Origin: UBA9926 sp913064795
GTDB lineage: Bacteria; Pseudomonadota; Gammaproteobacteria; Pseudomonadales; Azotimanducaceae
Direction of reading: 5' to 3'
DNA length: 64,000 nt
Assembly (NCBI GenBank): GCA_045560765.1
Contig: JBJKZD010000010.1
Location: 1 to 64,000 of the forward strand
The notes under the pieces were generated by a model, which saw only the letters and a program-made list of their open reading frames with translations, was not told the DNA's origin and ran no database searches. The position numbers and the translations under genes are program-made. The first letter of the stretch is position 1; each line of letters starts with the position of its first letter. Below are positions 53,786 to 63,244 of the stretch, piece after piece.

Positions 53786-56389
53786 TTAGGAAGCCGGGTT
53801 CGTGGCGCTGGCCTCAAGAAAATCCTGAGCGAAGCGTTGTAGCACACCGCCTGCCTCATAGATCATTAATTCTTCAGCCGTGTCGAGTCGACAGAGCGCT
53901 TCAAATTTGACGCTGTTACCGTTGGTTCGTTTGATCTCAACGGTCAAATGCGCACCGGGGGCTGGCGTACCTTCCACGCTGAAGGTTTCTGTGCCATCAA
54001 TGGCGTGAGTCAATCGGGTCTGCCCCGATAAAAACTCGAGGGGCAGCACGCCCATGCCAATCAAGTTGGTCCGGTGAATTCGCTCAAAGCCCTCAGCAAC
54101 AATGACTTCGACACCTGCCAGCCGCACCCCTTTGGCTGCCCAGTCTCGCGATGAACCCTGTCCATAGTCTGCTCCGGCGATAATGATCAAAGGCTGTTTG
54201 CGCGCCATGTACGTCTCGATGGCCTCCCACATTCTGGTCACCTTGCCCTCGGGTTCGATTCGAGCCAAAGAGCCCTGCTGGAAGCCGTCATCGAGTTTAA
54301 CCATTTCATTGATGAGCTTTGGGTTCGCAAAGGTTGCGCGCTGGGCGGTCAGGTGATCGCCGCGATGGGTTGCATAGGAATTGAAGTCGGCCTCGGGTAG
54401 TCCCATTTTGTCGAGATACTCCCCAGCAGCACTGTCGAGCAAAATGGCGTTGGAGGGTGAAAGGTGATCGGTTGTGATGTTGTCACCCAGAACAGCGAGG
54501 GGCCGCATGTTGGCGAGGGTACGGGGTTGCGCCAGAGCGCCTTCCCAGTAAGGAGGGCGACGAATATAAGTACTATTCGGTCGCCAATCGTAGAGGGGGC
54601 TCGAGTCATCGGTGATGTCCTTCACCTTGATAAACATTGGATCATAAACCGCAGTGAAGTGTTGGGGCTTAACGCTAGATCCGACCATCGCATCGATTTC
54701 TTCATCGGTTGGCCAGAGATCTTGTAGAAACACAGGATTACCCGCTTGATCATGACCCAATGGGTCTTGTTCGATGTCAATGCGAATGCTTCCCGCAATG
54801 GCGTAGGCAACCACCAAAGGTGGCGAAGCGAGAAAAGCCTGTTTCGCATAGGGATGGATGCGTCCATCAAAGTTACGATTGCCGGATAACACAGCGGTGG
54901 TATAGAGGTCTCGCTCGATGACTTCTCGCTGAATATCTGGATCCAAGGCACCGCTCATTCCATTACAGGTCGTGCAGGCGAAGGCCACAATGCCGAAGCC
55001 CAGTTGCTCGAGTTCGGTGAGTAAATCGGCCTCTTGTAGGTAAAGCTGAACGGCTTTCGAGCCCGGAGCCAAGGAGGACTTAACCCAGGGTTTGCGCTTT
55101 AAACCCAACGCATTGGCTTTTTGGGCGAGGAGGCCCGCTGCAATGACGTTGCGGGGATTTGACGTATTGGTGCAAGAGGTAATGGCTGCAATGATGACAG
55201 CGCCGTCAGGCATCAAACCTTCGGGATGTGCTGTGTCGCCGGTAATCCCAGCCGCCGTGAGTTCAGAGGTTGCGACCCTGCGGTGCGGGTTGGAGGGTCC
55301 GGCCATATTGCGGCCCACTTTTGAGAGATCGAAGGTTAAGACGCGCTCATAGTGCGCATCCTGCAGTTGGCTAGCCCAGAGTCCGGTCTGGCGCGCATAG
55401 GTCTCAACTAAATCGACTTGTTCCGGCGCTCGACCCGTCAGTTTCAAATAATCGATGGTTTTTTCATCGATGTAGAACATGGCTGCTGTTGCGCCAAACT
55501 CTGGTGTCATGTTCGAGATGGTGGCTCGATCCCCCAGCGTGAGCGCTGCGGCACCGGTTCCAAAAAACTCAAGATAGGAAGATACCACCCGCTCGTTTCT
55601 GAGGAACTCGGTGAGCGCCAGAACGATATCGGTTGCGGTAATCCCAGGTTGGCGCTCGCCGGTGAGATTGACGCCAATGATGTCGGGCAAGCGCATGTAA
55701 GAAGCGCGTCCGAGCATGACACTTTCCGCCTCTAGCCCGCCAACACCGATCGCGATGACGCCTAGGGCATCGACGTGGGGCGTGTGGCTGTCGGTCCCCA
55801 CTAAGGTGTCTGGATACGCGAGCCCTTGATCGTTGTGGATCACCGGTGACATGCGTTCGAGGTTGATCTGATGCATGATACCGTTGCCCGGGGGTATGAC
55901 ATCGACGTTTTCAAAAGCTGTTTTGGTCCAATTGATAAAGTGGAAGCGGTCGTCGTTTCGTCGGTCCTCGATCGCTCGGTTTTTCTCAAAGGCATCAGGC
56001 TCAAAGCCCGCATGTTCCACCGCAAGAGAATGATCCACAATTAATTGCGTTGGAACGACCGGATTGACCTGGGCAGGATCGCCACCTTTTTCCGCAATTG
56101 CGTCTCGAAGCCCCGCAAGGTCAACCAATGCGGTTTGCCCAAGGATGTCATGGCAGACGACACGCGCTGGGTACCACGGGAAATCAAGATCGCTTTTGCG
56201 CTCGATTAACTGCTCGAGCGCTGCCGGCAGTAAAGCAGGATCACATCGACGGGTGAGGTTTTCGGCGAGGACTTTGCTGGTGTAAGGGAGCTTTCGGTAG
56301 CTGTCCGGCACCAAATTGTTAATGGCTGCCTCGGCATCGAAATAGTCCAGAGTCGTTCCAGGGAGTGGTTTTCGGTAGTCGTGGTTCAT
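53786..56389 (-). CDS. acnD: Fe/S-dependent 2-methylisocitrate dehydratase AcnD
   Basis: 867 residues, the length expected for AcnD. Aconitase signatures include SCTNTSNPRNVIAAGLLA with the first cluster Cys and FACTTCNGMSG with the paired Cys, plus a C-terminal swivel domain with GADYGQGSSRDWAAKGVRL. It dehydrates 2-methylcitrate in propionate catabolism and needs PrpF downstream. The start at 56389 has only a weak GGACA. Confidence in AcnD over AcnA comes from the adjacent prpF. Confidence 0.93.
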   Translation of the reverse strand: MNHDYRKPLPGTTLDYFDAEAAINNLVPDSYRKLPYTSKVLAENLTRRCDPALLPAALEQLIERKSDLDFPWYPARVVCHDILGQTALVDLAGLRDAIAEKGGDPAQVNPVVPTQLIVDHSLAVEHAGFEPDAFEKNRAIEDRRNDDRFHFINWTKTAFENVDVIPPGNGIMHQINLERMSPVIHNDQGLAYPDTLVGTDSHTPHVDALGVIAIGVGGLEAESVMLGRASYMRLPDIIGVNLTGERQPGITATDIVLALTEFLRNERVVSSYLEFFGTGAAALTLGDRATISNMTPEFGATAAMFYIDEKTIDYLKLTGRAPEQVDLVETYARQTGLWASQLQDAHYERVLTFDLSKVGRNMAGPSNPHRRVATSELTAAGITGDTAHPEGLMPDGAVIIAAITSCTNTSNPRNVIAAGLLAQKANALGLKRKPWVKSSLAPGSKAVQLYLQEADLLTELEQLGFGIVAFACTTCNGMSGALDPDIQREVIERDLYTTAVLSGNRNFDGRIHPYAKQAFLASPPLVVAYAIAGSIRIDIEQDPLGHDQAGNPVFLQDLWPTDEEIDAMVGSSVKPQHFTAVYDPMFIKVKDITDDSSPLYDWRPNSTYIRRPPYWEGALAQPRTLANMRPLAVLGDNITTDHLSPSNAILLDSAAGEYLDKMGLPEADFNSYATHRGDHLTAQRATFANPKLINEMVKLDDGFQQGSLARIEPEGKVTRMWEAIETYMARKQPLIIIAGADYGQGSSRDWAAKGVRLAGVEVIVAEGFERIHRTNLIGMGVLPLEFLSGQTRLTHAIDGTETFSVEGTPAPGAHLTVEIKRTNGNSVKFEALCRLDTAEELMIYEAGGVLQRFAQDFLEASATNPAS

Positions 56390-56770
56390 AATGATTGTCC
56401 ATATTCAAAGGCTGCATTGCGGTCATAACGTTCACCGAAAAGTGTTCTCCGAAATAGCCTTCAGAAAACAGGGTCTATGTAAAACCCTCGTGATGACGTG
56501 TACTCAAGCAGGTTGCAGCTATAGGGCGGCATGATACCTCAAAATCAACGGCTGGTCCTCGCGAGGCAATGTCATTCAAGGCATAAAGCGGTTTGTGGAC
56601 ACAGGCCATGAGGTGGGCTAACAGTAAAGATGGATGGACGCGAACGGAGCGGACGCGCTGCAAAAGACGGGTCATCTAAAGGCTATAACCCTGACATGAC
56701 TTGGGTGGATATTTGCGCATGGACCCCTGTTATTCGCTTATAATTTTCACTCGACAACGGGAGTACTGCC
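56390..56770. promoter_or_regulatory. Divergent region upstream of acnD and a membrane protein gene
   Basis: 381 bp without a gene. A consensus TATAAT is at 56739-56744, 27 bp before the plus-strand ATG at 56771; its -35 is poor. A second promoter for acnD must lie near the left end but was not picked out. Confidence 0.4.
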
Positions 56771-57403
56771 ATGTTGAGTGCAACAGATTTTTATACCGTG
56801 ACGCCATTGCTCAATGCTGTGCTGTGGATCGAAGCAGTTATCTACTTAAGTATCGGCGTTTATGAAATCTTCGACGACTTTAAGGCCAAACCACCGGCCT
56901 GGGCGAAAGAGGAAAATGGATACAACGCGTGGATTCGCATGCAGGATGTGATCGGGCGAAAAATGCATGCCGCAATTTGTACCATTCTTGGGTTTGTTGC
57001 CCTTAACGGCGCACTTGAGGGATTCGTTACTCGATTCGAACTCGAACTGATCTTTATCAGCTTTGCGGTCATTATGCCGGTTATTTGGGCGATGATCATG
57101 CCGGGTCGACTGGGGTTCATGGTCGTTCTTTTAAAACCCGAGTTTTATCTACAGATTGTTATGTTTGTGTTCTTTGGTCACCTGATTAGGCCAGAGATCC
57201 TAGTGCTGTGTGTCGCTTTAAACCTTTGGGGTCTCTTTGTTCATTTCAGATTGGTCAGGACAAGTTTTTTTCAACCTTTTACGTACGAGTCGCTCAGAGC
57301 CCATATTGTTCGAGGGGCAGGCGCTGATTACGCCTTGCGCATCGACAAACTTGCCGGCCGAAGGTCTAACGCCGCGTCAGAACCGGCTGCAGATTTGGAC
57401 TAA
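56771..57403 (+). CDS. Predicted membrane protein
   Basis: 210 residues with about five hydrophobic helices in the first 160 residues and a charged, Ala-rich tail. No family recognised. AACGGGAG precedes the ATG. It is followed at 160 bp by a flavin-dependent oxygenase gene on the same strand, so a functional link is possible but unproven. Confidence 0.6.
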   Translation: MLSATDFYTVTPLLNAVLWIEAVIYLSIGVYEIFDDFKAKPPAWAKEENGYNAWIRMQDVIGRKMHAAICTILGFVALNGALEGFVTRFELELIFISFAVIMPVIWAMIMPGRLGFMVVLLKPEFYLQIVMFVFFGHLIRPEILVLCVALNLWGLFVHFRLVRTSFFQPFTYESLRAHIVRGAGADYALRIDKLAGRRSNAASEPAADLD

Positions 57404-57563
57404 GGCTGATCGCCGGTTGCGCCGAGGCGCATGACTCGATGAGGACGCTCCTTCGAACCGTTTAGATATTTGAATGAAGGGGCTTTTTATTCGATGATGA
57501 GGGATTGTCCCAACGCTGTTGCTTATTGCGGATTCGACAGGGACCTCGCCTTTTGGAGAACGA

Positions 57564-58739
57564 ATGAACGCGTTGCTTTCGAATTTGGAGTCAGATCTCC
57601 TGCAATCGGCCAAAGAGCTGGGTCCCGAGCTCGTTCGGCGAGGCCGTGAAATTGATGAGACCCGGCATTTGCCCCAGGATTTAGCTGACAACCTAGCGGC
57701 GTTGGGGTTCTATCGGTTGGTCGTTCCTAGCGACCTGGGTGGCCTAGGGGTATCCCCTGAGTCCTTTTGCAATATTTGCGAAACCTTGGCTATGGCCAAC
57801 GGCTCAACGGCTTGGTGCGTCTTCATTGGCGCGACCTCGCAGTATCTCTTTGGGGCGCTCCCTGAACGCCAACTCGCCTTGATGCTCCAAAATCCAAATG
57901 TCATTACCAGCGGCGTCTTCGCCGACAGTGGGACCGCCCGTGCTGAAGCGCGAGATGGAGTGCCGGGGTACACCATACAAGGCCATTGGCGTTGGGGATC
58001 TGGCTGCCGAAACGCCGAATGGATCTCAGGCGGTGTTCACGAGATTGATGGGGACGGTAACCGCATCCCTGACTCTTGGGTCAGTCGCGTGTTCTTCAAA
58101 CCAGAAGAGATCGAGATTCTAGACAATTGGCATGTTTCGGGGATGCGCGGCTCGGGTTCCAGTGATTACGTGGCTGATCGGGTTTGGGTGCCTGCTGAAC
58201 GGCTCTCTGGAAACGTTGAAGGGACACCCCAGGCCGATCGGCCGATCTATCGGTTTCCTAAGTTTGCGCTACTGGGCATCCCAATTGGTGCGATCTGTCT
58301 GGGTATGGCGACCGCCAGTCTAGAAGAAGTGATTCGTTCATCCAAGGAAAAGACGCCTCAAGGTAGCCGCAGGCCCTTGGCGTTAAGGCCTTCGTTACAT
58401 ATTGAATTGGCCCGCTCTGAGAGCGCGCTCAGCGCTGCGCGCTCGTGGTTTTATGAATCGATTCGAGAAGGCTGGCGGGTTGCCCAAACCGGCCCGAGCA
58501 CCCTTGAGGATCGTCGTAAAATGCGGACCGCCACGGTGCATGCTGTCAACACAGCAATCGGTGTCATTGATCAGATGTACTCGGTGATGGGCGGCTCCTC
58601 GGTCTATGAAACCTCCTGTCTGCAAAGGCATTTTAGAGATGTCCATGTTGCATCCCAACACATGATGGTGGGCGAGCCTGTTATGGAACTGGCGGGAAGG
58701 GTGATGCTTGGGCTTGATGACGAGGCCCTTGGCTTGTAG
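57564..58739 (+). CDS. Acyl-CoA dehydrogenase-like flavin-dependent monooxygenase
   Basis: 391 residues from ATG 57564, with TTGGAGAACG upstream (frame open to 57519). Acyl-CoA dehydrogenase fold: an N-terminal helical domain (LPQDLADNLAALGFYRL), a middle beta domain (GHWRWGSGCRNAEWISGG, WHVSGMRGSGSSDY) and a C-terminal helical bundle. The absence of a clear catalytic Glu and the WxVxGMRGxGSxD block place it with the HsaA/DszC/pigment-hydroxylase type two-component monooxygenases. It needs a separate flavin reductase, not seen nearby. The luciferase-like gene follows 39 bp later. Confidence 0.85.
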   Translation: MNALLSNLESDLLQSAKELGPELVRRGREIDETRHLPQDLADNLAALGFYRLVVPSDLGGLGVSPESFCNICETLAMANGSTAWCVFIGATSQYLFGALPERQLALMLQNPNVITSGVFADSGTARAEARDGVPGYTIQGHWRWGSGCRNAEWISGGVHEIDGDGNRIPDSWVSRVFFKPEEIEILDNWHVSGMRGSGSSDYVADRVWVPAERLSGNVEGTPQADRPIYRFPKFALLGIPIGAICLGMATASLEEVIRSSKEKTPQGSRRPLALRPSLHIELARSESALSAARSWFYESIREGWRVAQTGPSTLEDRRKMRTATVHAVNTAIGVIDQMYSVMGGSSVYETSCLQRHFRDVHVASQHMMVGEPVMELAGRVMLGLDDEALGL

Positions 58740-58778
58740 CGGTAGATACCGTCGGACCGGTGTGAGAGCGCAATATTT

Positions 58779-59708
58779 ATGGAATTAAAATTTGGCTTAG
58801 CGACGCCCAGTCGCCTTTGGAGTCTTGATTGGCCAGAGCGTCAAGCAATGGCATCTGAGATCAGTGCCGCTGGATTCGATCATCTTTTCATGGCGGATCA
58901 TGTCTCTTTCCGAAATGGATCTGGCACAGACGGGTTTGTCGAGGTTGCGGCTTTGTCCCAGTTGCATCCAAGTTTAGGGGTCATGATCAGTATTTATTTG
59001 TTGCCTCTGCGACACCCGTTGCCGGTTGCTCGCCAGTTAGCAAGTATCGCCAATATCGCGCCGGGAAGATTTACATTTGGCGTGGGTATCGGTGGTGATG
59101 ATCCCCATGAGCTGGAGGTTTGTGGGGTAGATCCTCGCAAAAGAGGGCTGCGCGCCAACGAATCTCTAGCGATCATTCGAGGCTTGATGGCCGGAGACAC
59201 AGTGACTTTCGAGGGGCGAGAATTTCAAGTCAAAGATGCGGTCATTCGACCCAAGCCCAAAATTCCAATTCCTGTTTTGGTCGGAGGGCGATCCGATGCG
59301 GCGCTGAAGCGCGCCGCCGAATTTTCTGAGGGCTGGATCGGTGTTTGGTGTTCGTCGAAGCGGTTTTCGGAAGCGGTGCATTTCATTGACCTTGAGGCTT
59401 CACGCTTGGGCCGCGCATCAGTGCCGTGGTGCCATGGCTATCAGCCTTGGGTGGGTCTCGATACCGGCAGCGACAGTAAAGCGGAATCCGCAGTTCGGGA
59501 AGCGATGGAGAAGTTCTACCAGATCCCCTTTGAAAAATTCGCACGATACACCCCCTCAGGGACTCCCAAGTCCGTGGCTGAGCAGCTGGCACCCTACATA
59601 GAAGCAGGTTGCAGACTTTTTAATCTAAAGGTCTGCTGTGAAGATCCTGCTGAGGAGGCCGCTTTAGGCGCAGAGCTCGTTACAGAAATGAAAAAGTTGG
59701 CCGCCTAG
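58779..59708 (+). CDS. LLM class flavin/F420-dependent oxidoreductase
   Basis: 309 residues. Luciferase-like barrel with AGFDHLFMADHVSF, a conserved RHPLPVARQLASIANIAPGR strand-helix region, FGVGIGGDDPHELEVCGVD and IPVLVGGRSDAAL. These are typical of F420-dependent LLM proteins. It starts 39 bp after the acyl-CoA-dehydrogenase-like gene and precedes an amidohydrolase gene by 49 bp, so these form an operon with the CobW-like gene. Substrate unknown. Confidence 0.88.
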   Translation: MELKFGLATPSRLWSLDWPERQAMASEISAAGFDHLFMADHVSFRNGSGTDGFVEVAALSQLHPSLGVMISIYLLPLRHPLPVARQLASIANIAPGRFTFGVGIGGDDPHELEVCGVDPRKRGLRANESLAIIRGLMAGDTVTFEGREFQVKDAVIRPKPKIPIPVLVGGRSDAALKRAAEFSEGWIGVWCSSKRFSEAVHFIDLEASRLGRASVPWCHGYQPWVGLDTGSDSKAESAVREAMEKFYQIPFEKFARYTPSGTPKSVAEQLAPYIEAGCRLFNLKVCCEDPAEEAALGAELVTEMKKLAA

Positions 59709-59725
59709 ATCGACGGGAGCATGAA

Positions 59726-59740
59726 GGGGCGGCAAGCCCC
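59726..59740 (+). repeat. Intercistronic GC hairpin
   Basis: GGGGC-GGCAA-GCCCC, a 5-bp stem between the luciferase-like and amidohydrolase genes. It has no T tract, so it is more likely to tune expression between the two genes than to end transcription. Confidence 0.35.
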
Positions 59741-59757
59741 GAATAAAAGTTGAGATT

Positions 59758-61404
59758 ATGATTGACGTTTTTTTGGCGCGACAAATTATCACCATGAATT
59801 CGGCGATCCCCGAGGCGTCGGCAATTGCCGTGCGTGATGGTCAGATCCTTGAAGTGGGGACATTGGACAGTTTAAGCCCTTGGCTGATTCGTCATGAGCA
59901 CCGCATCATTGATCAGTTCTCTGAGCAGGTAATGGTTCCAGGTTTTATTGATCCCCATCTCCATCCTGCGATGGCTGCGGTTATTTTGCCGATGCATTTT
60001 GTGACGGCCATGCCTTGGTCATTGCCATGGGGTGACGTCCCCGCATCCCTCACCCCAGAAGCTTTTGACGCTGAGATGCGGCGGATCGCTAAAGAAGCAG
60101 CGGATGAACTGCTGATTTTTTGGGGGCACCACGATCTCTGGCACGCAGAGATGAGTCGAGCTCGAATCGATGGAATTGATTCGGATCGGCCGATGGTGGT
60201 CTGGAATCGATCCTTCCACGAGCTTCATATGAATTCGGCTTGCCTGACCCTGCTTGGGATCACCGACACTTCGGTGGGTCATCGCGCGCAAATTGATTGG
60301 GAGAAGGGTCGATTTTTTGAGAACGGTTTGGGATTTGCAATCCAGAAACTCAATCCGTTCATTTTGGCGCCGGAACGGTTCACATTTGGTCTAGAGCGAC
60401 TCAAGCAGGTGGTGCATCGCGGGGGTCATACGACGATTGGGGATATGGCTGTTGGGCTTTTCGATTTTGACCGTGAAATCGAAGCGGCTCGGACAATCTT
60501 TGATCAGCCTTCAACACCTTTCCGAATTGAACAGGTTGCTCATGGGGCCGTTGTTAGTCATCAAAAAGAATTTGCAGCGGTCGATGCCCAATTAGATCAG
60601 TTGGTTCAAAACTCTGGACATCGGCTGAACTTCCGGAAACGGATCAAGCTGTTCGCTGATGGTGCTTTTTTCTCACAGCTCGCCCAGCTTATGCCCCCGG
60701 GGTACCTTGATGGACATCAGGGTGAGTGGCTGATGGCTCCTGATGTGCTCAGGGAACACATCCGAAATTTTTGGAGCGCGGGCTATCAAATCCACGTCCA
60801 TGTTACCGGGGATTTGGGCGTTGAGATGGCGCTGGATTGTCTCGAAGCAGTCCAGCGCGAGCAGCCCCGGTTCAGACATGGATTTACCCTCGAACATTTT
60901 GGGTACGCGACCCCGGAACAGATCGTACGAGCGCAAGAACTCGGGGCCTCGGTTTCCGCCAATATCTACTATTTGCATGAACTCTCGGCGCGTTATGCAG
61001 AAATGTCGGTGGGTTATGAGCGAGCTGCTTCGATGGGTCGTCTCAAATCTTGTTTCAGTGCGGGCATCACCACGGCCTTGCATTCGGATTTTACGATGGC
61101 CCCTGCGCAGCCGCTTTTGAATATGTGGGTGGCTGTTAATCGAATCAATGCCCAAGGCGAGCAGATGGGACCCGAGGAATGTCTGACGCCGCAACAAGCC
61201 TTATCAGCAGTCACGCTATCGGCCGCCAAAATACTAGGGATCGATGACTTTACCGGCAGTTTGCGCGCGGGCAAACGCGCTGATGTGACTGTTTTATCGG
61301 ATAATCCCTTAACTGTCCCTGCAATGAAGATCAAAGATATCCAAGTCCTGGCTACGGTTTTTGAGGGCAAGGTCGCCTTAGCATCTGATCCAGACCATGG
61401 TTGA
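59758..61404 (+). CDS. Amidohydrolase family protein (YtcJ-like)
   Basis: 548 residues of the YtcJ/N-substituted-formamide-deformylase group. The metal HxH motif is in GFIDPHLHPAM (near residue 63), with further His in HVHVTGDLG, LEHFGYA and the catalytic Asp in HSDFTMAP. The C-terminal SLRAGKRADVTVLSDNPL is standard for amidohydrolases. Members hydrolyse formamides or amides. It overlaps the CobW-like gene by 8 bp, suggesting that the GTPase may serve its metal loading. Confidence 0.88.
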   Translation: MIDVFLARQIITMNSAIPEASAIAVRDGQILEVGTLDSLSPWLIRHEHRIIDQFSEQVMVPGFIDPHLHPAMAAVILPMHFVTAMPWSLPWGDVPASLTPEAFDAEMRRIAKEAADELLIFWGHHDLWHAEMSRARIDGIDSDRPMVVWNRSFHELHMNSACLTLLGITDTSVGHRAQIDWEKGRFFENGLGFAIQKLNPFILAPERFTFGLERLKQVVHRGGHTTIGDMAVGLFDFDREIEAARTIFDQPSTPFRIEQVAHGAVVSHQKEFAAVDAQLDQLVQNSGHRLNFRKRIKLFADGAFFSQLAQLMPPGYLDGHQGEWLMAPDVLREHIRNFWSAGYQIHVHVTGDLGVEMALDCLEAVQREQPRFRHGFTLEHFGYATPEQIVRAQELGASVSANIYYLHELSARYAEMSVGYERAASMGRLKSCFSAGITTALHSDFTMAPAQPLLNMWVAVNRINAQGEQMGPEECLTPQQALSAVTLSAAKILGIDDFTGSLRAGKRADVTVLSDNPLTVPAMKIKDIQVLATVFEGKVALASDPDHG

Positions 61405-62386
61405 GCGACCCGCACTGGTTCCGATCACGGTCATCGCAGGGTATTTAGGGGCCGGAAAAACCACCTTAATCAACAGGATGTTGCACGCCGCGGATTCGCC
61501 CTTCGCTGTGATTGTTAATGACCTGGGGGAGCTTGCGGTCGACGCCAACCTGATCAGTGAGCGTCGCGGAGACGTTGTCTCTCTGACCAATGGCTGCGCC
61601 TGTTGTCAGATCAGTCAGGATCTCGCTGCGCAATTAGACAGTCTTAGACAGGGCGGGTTTGATGCGGTGGTGCTTGAGGCTAGCGGCGTCGCTCGAGCGA
61701 GTGCATTGCGGCAAGTGACCAGCCAGGCTGAGGGTTATGCGCTGGCCAAAGTGGTGACGTTGGTTGATGGGCTGGCACTTGAACGTCTATTGGCGGATCG
61801 CTATTTGGCGGACCTTGTTAAAGCGCAAATTGAAGCGGCGGATCTGGTCTATCAAACCAAAATTGAAATTAGCGCCCAAAACCGGCGACAGAATGTTTTT
61901 CCAGAGAAGACGCCATCGAAGGCCTCTGGGTCAGGTATCTTTGATATCGAAGGTGCTCCGAGGGATCGGGCACTACAGCCGGCCTCAAAAGATGAGCTTT
62001 TGCATCCGATGCTGGTGCGCATTGCGCCGAACGCGCAAAATTTACCGAAGCTTGGAGCGCTCCCTCAAAATTTGGGGGTGGGGTTTATCGCAGCGGCGGA
62101 GGCAGGATCAGGAAAACCCGAACCCCTGCCTCAATTCAACCATCGTGTGGTGTATCCGAGAAAAGGCTTGGCCTTGAGCGAACTCGAGGCATTTATCCGG
62201 CGCAACCCTCAGGTCGAACGCGTCAAGGGATGGATTGATTCACCAGACGGTGTGGTGTTGGTGCAGGCCACCCGCTCATTTTTTAACGTTTCTCCCGCCA
62301 AGGCATCGACCCCACAAGGTTTACAGTTGATTTGGCGCGGAACTGAGCCGCCATCAGGCGATGACTGTGTCATGATGTCCTGCTGA
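61397..62386 (+). CDS. CobW-like GTP-binding protein (G3E family)
   Basis: 329 residues. P-loop GYLGAGKT (15-22), CxCC metal motif NGCACC (65-70) and LEASGVA switch-like segment are present. The guanine-specificity motif normally NKxD reads QTKIE around 153-157, so nucleotide selectivity may differ or be weakened. A C-terminal CobW_C-like domain with a His-rich absence follows. G3E proteins insert Zn, Ni, Fe or Co into client enzymes; the 8-bp overlap makes the upstream amidohydrolase the likely client. Confidence 0.8.
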   Translation: MVERPALVPITVIAGYLGAGKTTLINRMLHAADSPFAVIVNDLGELAVDANLISERRGDVVSLTNGCACCQISQDLAAQLDSLRQGGFDAVVLEASGVARASALRQVTSQAEGYALAKVVTLVDGLALERLLADRYLADLVKAQIEAADLVYQTKIEISAQNRRQNVFPEKTPSKASGSGIFDIEGAPRDRALQPASKDELLHPMLVRIAPNAQNLPKLGALPQNLGVGFIAAAEAGSGKPEPLPQFNHRVVYPRKGLALSELEAFIRRNPQVERVKGWIDSPDGVVLVQATRSFFNVSPAKASTPQGLQLIWRGTEPPSGDDCVMMSC

Positions 62387-62692
62387 TGAAGCGGGTATCA
62401 CTCAGGAGCCAGTGATCCCTTGAGCGCCGTCGTCTGACGTTCAGCAACGCGAAGGTGGACAGATGGCGTGATGGGTCGGATAGACGTCGTGGCGAGAAGA
62501 ATAGACGTCGTGACGAGTCGAATCGATGGCGTGATGACGGGGATAGATGCAGTGACAAAAGGCATGAAACCTTTTGGTTAGGCCCGAACCGCGTGTTGAT
62601 CAATGCTTTTTCATCCGTCGGCGACACAGAGATGCATCGAGCAGGGGTTCAAAAATCGCCGCAAAGTCTGGATCACCTAGAGGAGCGAATGA
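62387..62692. other. Intergenic region before NnrU gene
   Basis: 306 bp between the CobW-like and NnrU genes. Besides the 21-bp repeat array, AGGAG at 62681-62685 serves the NnrU start. No promoter hexamers chosen. Confidence 0.35.
62458..62562 (+). repeat. Tandem 21-bp repeat, five copies
   Basis: Five contiguous degenerate 21-bp units (62458, 62479, 62500, 62521, 62542) with a core like AGACGTCGTGACGAG. Being a multiple of three, they keep a frame open (62455-62736) that would encode a (D/N)RxRDxx heptad repeat, but this overlaps the NnrU start and has only a GTG start, so I do not call it a gene. A minisatellite or a decayed coding repeat fits. Confidence 0.6.
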
Positions 62693-63244
62693 ATGATGTT
62701 TTATTTGGGATTGGGGTGTTTTTTTGGCGCGCATAGCGTGGGGCTTCTGCCACCTGTGCGGCGCGCGCTAACGGAAAAGCTGACCGAGCGCGGCTATATG
62801 GGGGCTTACACTTTAATCAGTGTCCTGGGTATGGGGTTGATGGTTGCGGGGTACAGCAGTCAGACGTTCGTTCATTGGGGTGTTGTCGTGCCAGCTGTGC
62901 GAGACCTTAGTCCTTGGATCATGTTTCTTGCGTTCTGGTTGGTGGTTGCCGGGAACTTACGGTGTTGGACGCGTCACTTTACGCGTCATCCCATGACCCT
63001 AGGTATTGCGCTGTGGGCTCTGAATCATCTGCTGCTTAATCCAGACTTACATTCTTGGTGGTTGTTTGGGTCCTTCTTGGTGTTCGTTGTGGTGAGTGCT
63101 TTGACAACCGGGTATCGCGGTAAGTCGGTTTCAGTTTTTATCCCAAAGCTAAAGTTTGACCTATTGGCAATGGCGATGTCGGGTGGGTTGACCCTGACCG
63201 TTTATTATTTTCATGGCGATCTCTTTGGCGTGGCCCTCCGATGA
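62693..63244 (+). CDS. NnrU family membrane protein
   Basis: 183 residues with about five to six helices. LGCFFGAHSVGLLPPVRRALTEKL and the RHPMTLGIALWALNHLL region are the NnrU signature (NnrU/isoprenoid methyltransferase-like). NnrU was named for a role in nitrite/nitric oxide reduction, but many copies have no such context. AGGAG ends 7 nt before the ATG at 62693. Its stop overlaps tadA by ATGA. Confidence 0.88.
   Translation: MMFYLGLGCFFGAHSVGLLPPVRRALTEKLTERGYMGAYTLISVLGMGLMVAGYSSQTFVHWGVVVPAVRDLSPWIMFLAFWLVVAGNLRCWTRHFTRHPMTLGIALWALNHLLLNPDLHSWWLFGSFLVFVVVSALTTGYRGKSVSVFIPKLKFDLLAMAMSGGLTLTVYYFHGDLFGVALR

Noticed and set aside
62455..62736. 93-codon frame through the 21-bp repeats
   Set aside because: GTG start, runs 44 bp into the well-supported NnrU gene and has no domain; better explained as a repeat array.
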